Shown here piece by piece: positions 4,439 to 5,059 of a DNA stretch of 5,059 nucleotides. Within the stretch, counting starts at the first letter, position 1. Each line of letters starts with the position of its first letter. The stretch lies in the NCBI GenBank assembly GCA_030527385.1, contig JAUNAY010000095.1, positions 1 through 5,059 on the forward strand, in the 5' to 3' direction. A program made the translations under genes and the position numbers. Under the pieces are notes generated by a model. It did no database searches, had not been told where the DNA came from, and saw only the letters and a program-made list of their open reading frames with translations. Source of the DNA: Fusobacterium sp. (lineage in GTDB: Bacteria > Fusobacteriota > Fusobacteriia > Fusobacteriales > Fusobacteriaceae).

Positions 4439-5059
4439 TTATTTGTATTCTTGAGCTGTCTCAGCAAAATTTTTAATGGCAATATTTTTATATTTATTTT
4501 TATGATAAACTAATTTAAAAGTTCTTGTCCAATTAAAATCTTCTAAAGATATTATATTTAATTTTCCTTCTTTGATTTCATTTTCAACCAATCTAGCAGA
4601 TATAACTGAAAGACCGTGATTTTTAATTACGCCTTGGATTATAGCAATAGGATTACTACATTCCCAAGCAACATCAATATTTATACCTTTTGAATGCATA
4701 AAGTTGATAAAAACTTCTCTAGTTCCACTTCCCTCTTCTCTTAAAATAAAAGGCTCATTTTCTAAATCTTTTAAAGTTACATTTTTTTTCTTTAAAAGAG
4801 GAGATTCATTTCCACAAACTAAAACTAATTGATCTTCTATAATTGATTTTGTAATAAGAGTAGGACTTTTAATTATTCCTTCAACTAAACCTAAATCTAG
4901 TTCATTTGTTAGAAGTTTATCTTCAATAATTTTAGTATTATTTGCATAGATTTTTACTTTTATATTTGGATATTTTTCTTTAAAATTTTTTAAAATATCG
5001 CTTATAATACAGCTAGCAACTGTTATTGTAACACCTACATTTATAGTATATTTGTAGTT
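4439..5059 (-). CDS. LysR-type transcriptional regulator, YeiE/CysL-like (N terminus beyond right edge)
   Basis: The frame stays open from the right edge to the stop at 4439-4441, giving 206 residues; LysR proteins are about 290-300 long, so roughly 90 residues with the DNA-binding helix-turn-helix lie outside. An internal ATG at 4697-4699 (visible residue 121) is not the start. What is visible is the whole effector-binding domain: INVGVTITVASC (6-17), FKEKYPNIKVKI (26-37), LDLGLVEG (54-61), the signature ILREEGSGTRE (105-115), HGLSVISARLVENEI (148-162) and a C-terminal helix. The LRE-x-GSGTR signature is characteristic of the CysL/YeiE/CbbR branch. In E. coli yeiE is adjacent to yeiH, and YeiE-type regulators have, as I recall, been linked to sulfite sensing, which fits the downstream genes. 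It has its own terminator, so it is not fused to the reductase operon. The ligand is not known from sequence. Confidence 0.93.
   Translation of the reverse strand, partial: NYKYTINVGVTITVASCIISDILKNFKEKYPNIKVKIYANNTKIIEDKLLTNELDLGLVEGIIKSPTLITKSIIEDQLVLVCGNESPLLKKKNVTLKDLENEPFILREEGSGTREVFINFMHSKGINIDVAWECSNPIAIIQGVIKNHGLSVISARLVENEIKEGKLNIISLEDFNWTRTFKLVYHKNKYKNIAIKNFAETAQEYK

Noticed and set aside
4439..4699. An 86-residue stand-alone protein
   Set aside because: The frame continues without stop to 5059 and encodes the upstream part of the LysR effector domain; the ATG at 4697-4699 is internal.
1..5059. CRISPR array, insertion sequence, tRNA or rRNA
   Set aside because: No regularly spaced repeats, transposase-like coding, terminal inverted repeats or tRNA/rRNA signatures were seen on either strand.

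Overview
The window is very AT-rich, with clean AAGGAGG-type ribosome binding sites, AT-rich codons and short intergenic gaps. Together with the protein types this suggests an anaerobic low-GC bacterium, most likely a Fusobacterium-like member of the Fusobacteriota; a low-GC Firmicute cannot be excluded. All supported genes lie on the minus strand, so the window reads right to left.

Layout in transcription order: (1) the 3' two-thirds of a LysR-type regulator of the YeiE/CysL kind (5059 to 4439, cut by the right edge), closed by a strong intrinsic terminator; (2) a 319-bp gap holding an extended -10 promoter and a 17-bp inverted repeat centred at about -65; (3) a CoA-disulfide/persulfide reductase with a C-terminal rhodanese domain; (4) 65 bp downstream, with no visible terminator or clear promoter between, an AsrC-like siroheme/4Fe-4S sulfite reductase with two extra ferredoxin-type clusters; (5) a gap of about 110 bp with a second 17-bp inverted repeat, a hairpin and a weak promoter; (6) a YeiH-family (UPF0324) membrane protein started from TTG, followed by a strong terminator; (7) the first 69 codons of an unrecognised small-protein gene with its own promoter, cut by the left edge.

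Genes 1 to 6 look like one sulfur-stress or sulfur-reduction module. The disulfide/persulfide reductase and its rhodanese domain would handle sulfane sulfur, the sulfite reductase would convert sulfite to sulfide, and the YeiH protein would move a sulfur-containing anion across the membrane. The strongest unlabelled signal is the pair of near-identical dyads (TATTAG-N5-CTAATA). I found them only in the two intergenic regions in front of the reductase operon and of yeiH. Both fit the LysR T-N11-A rule, so the adjacent LysR protein probably controls both transcription units. The pathway and regulon are inferences; the gene families and the repeats are read directly from the sequence.
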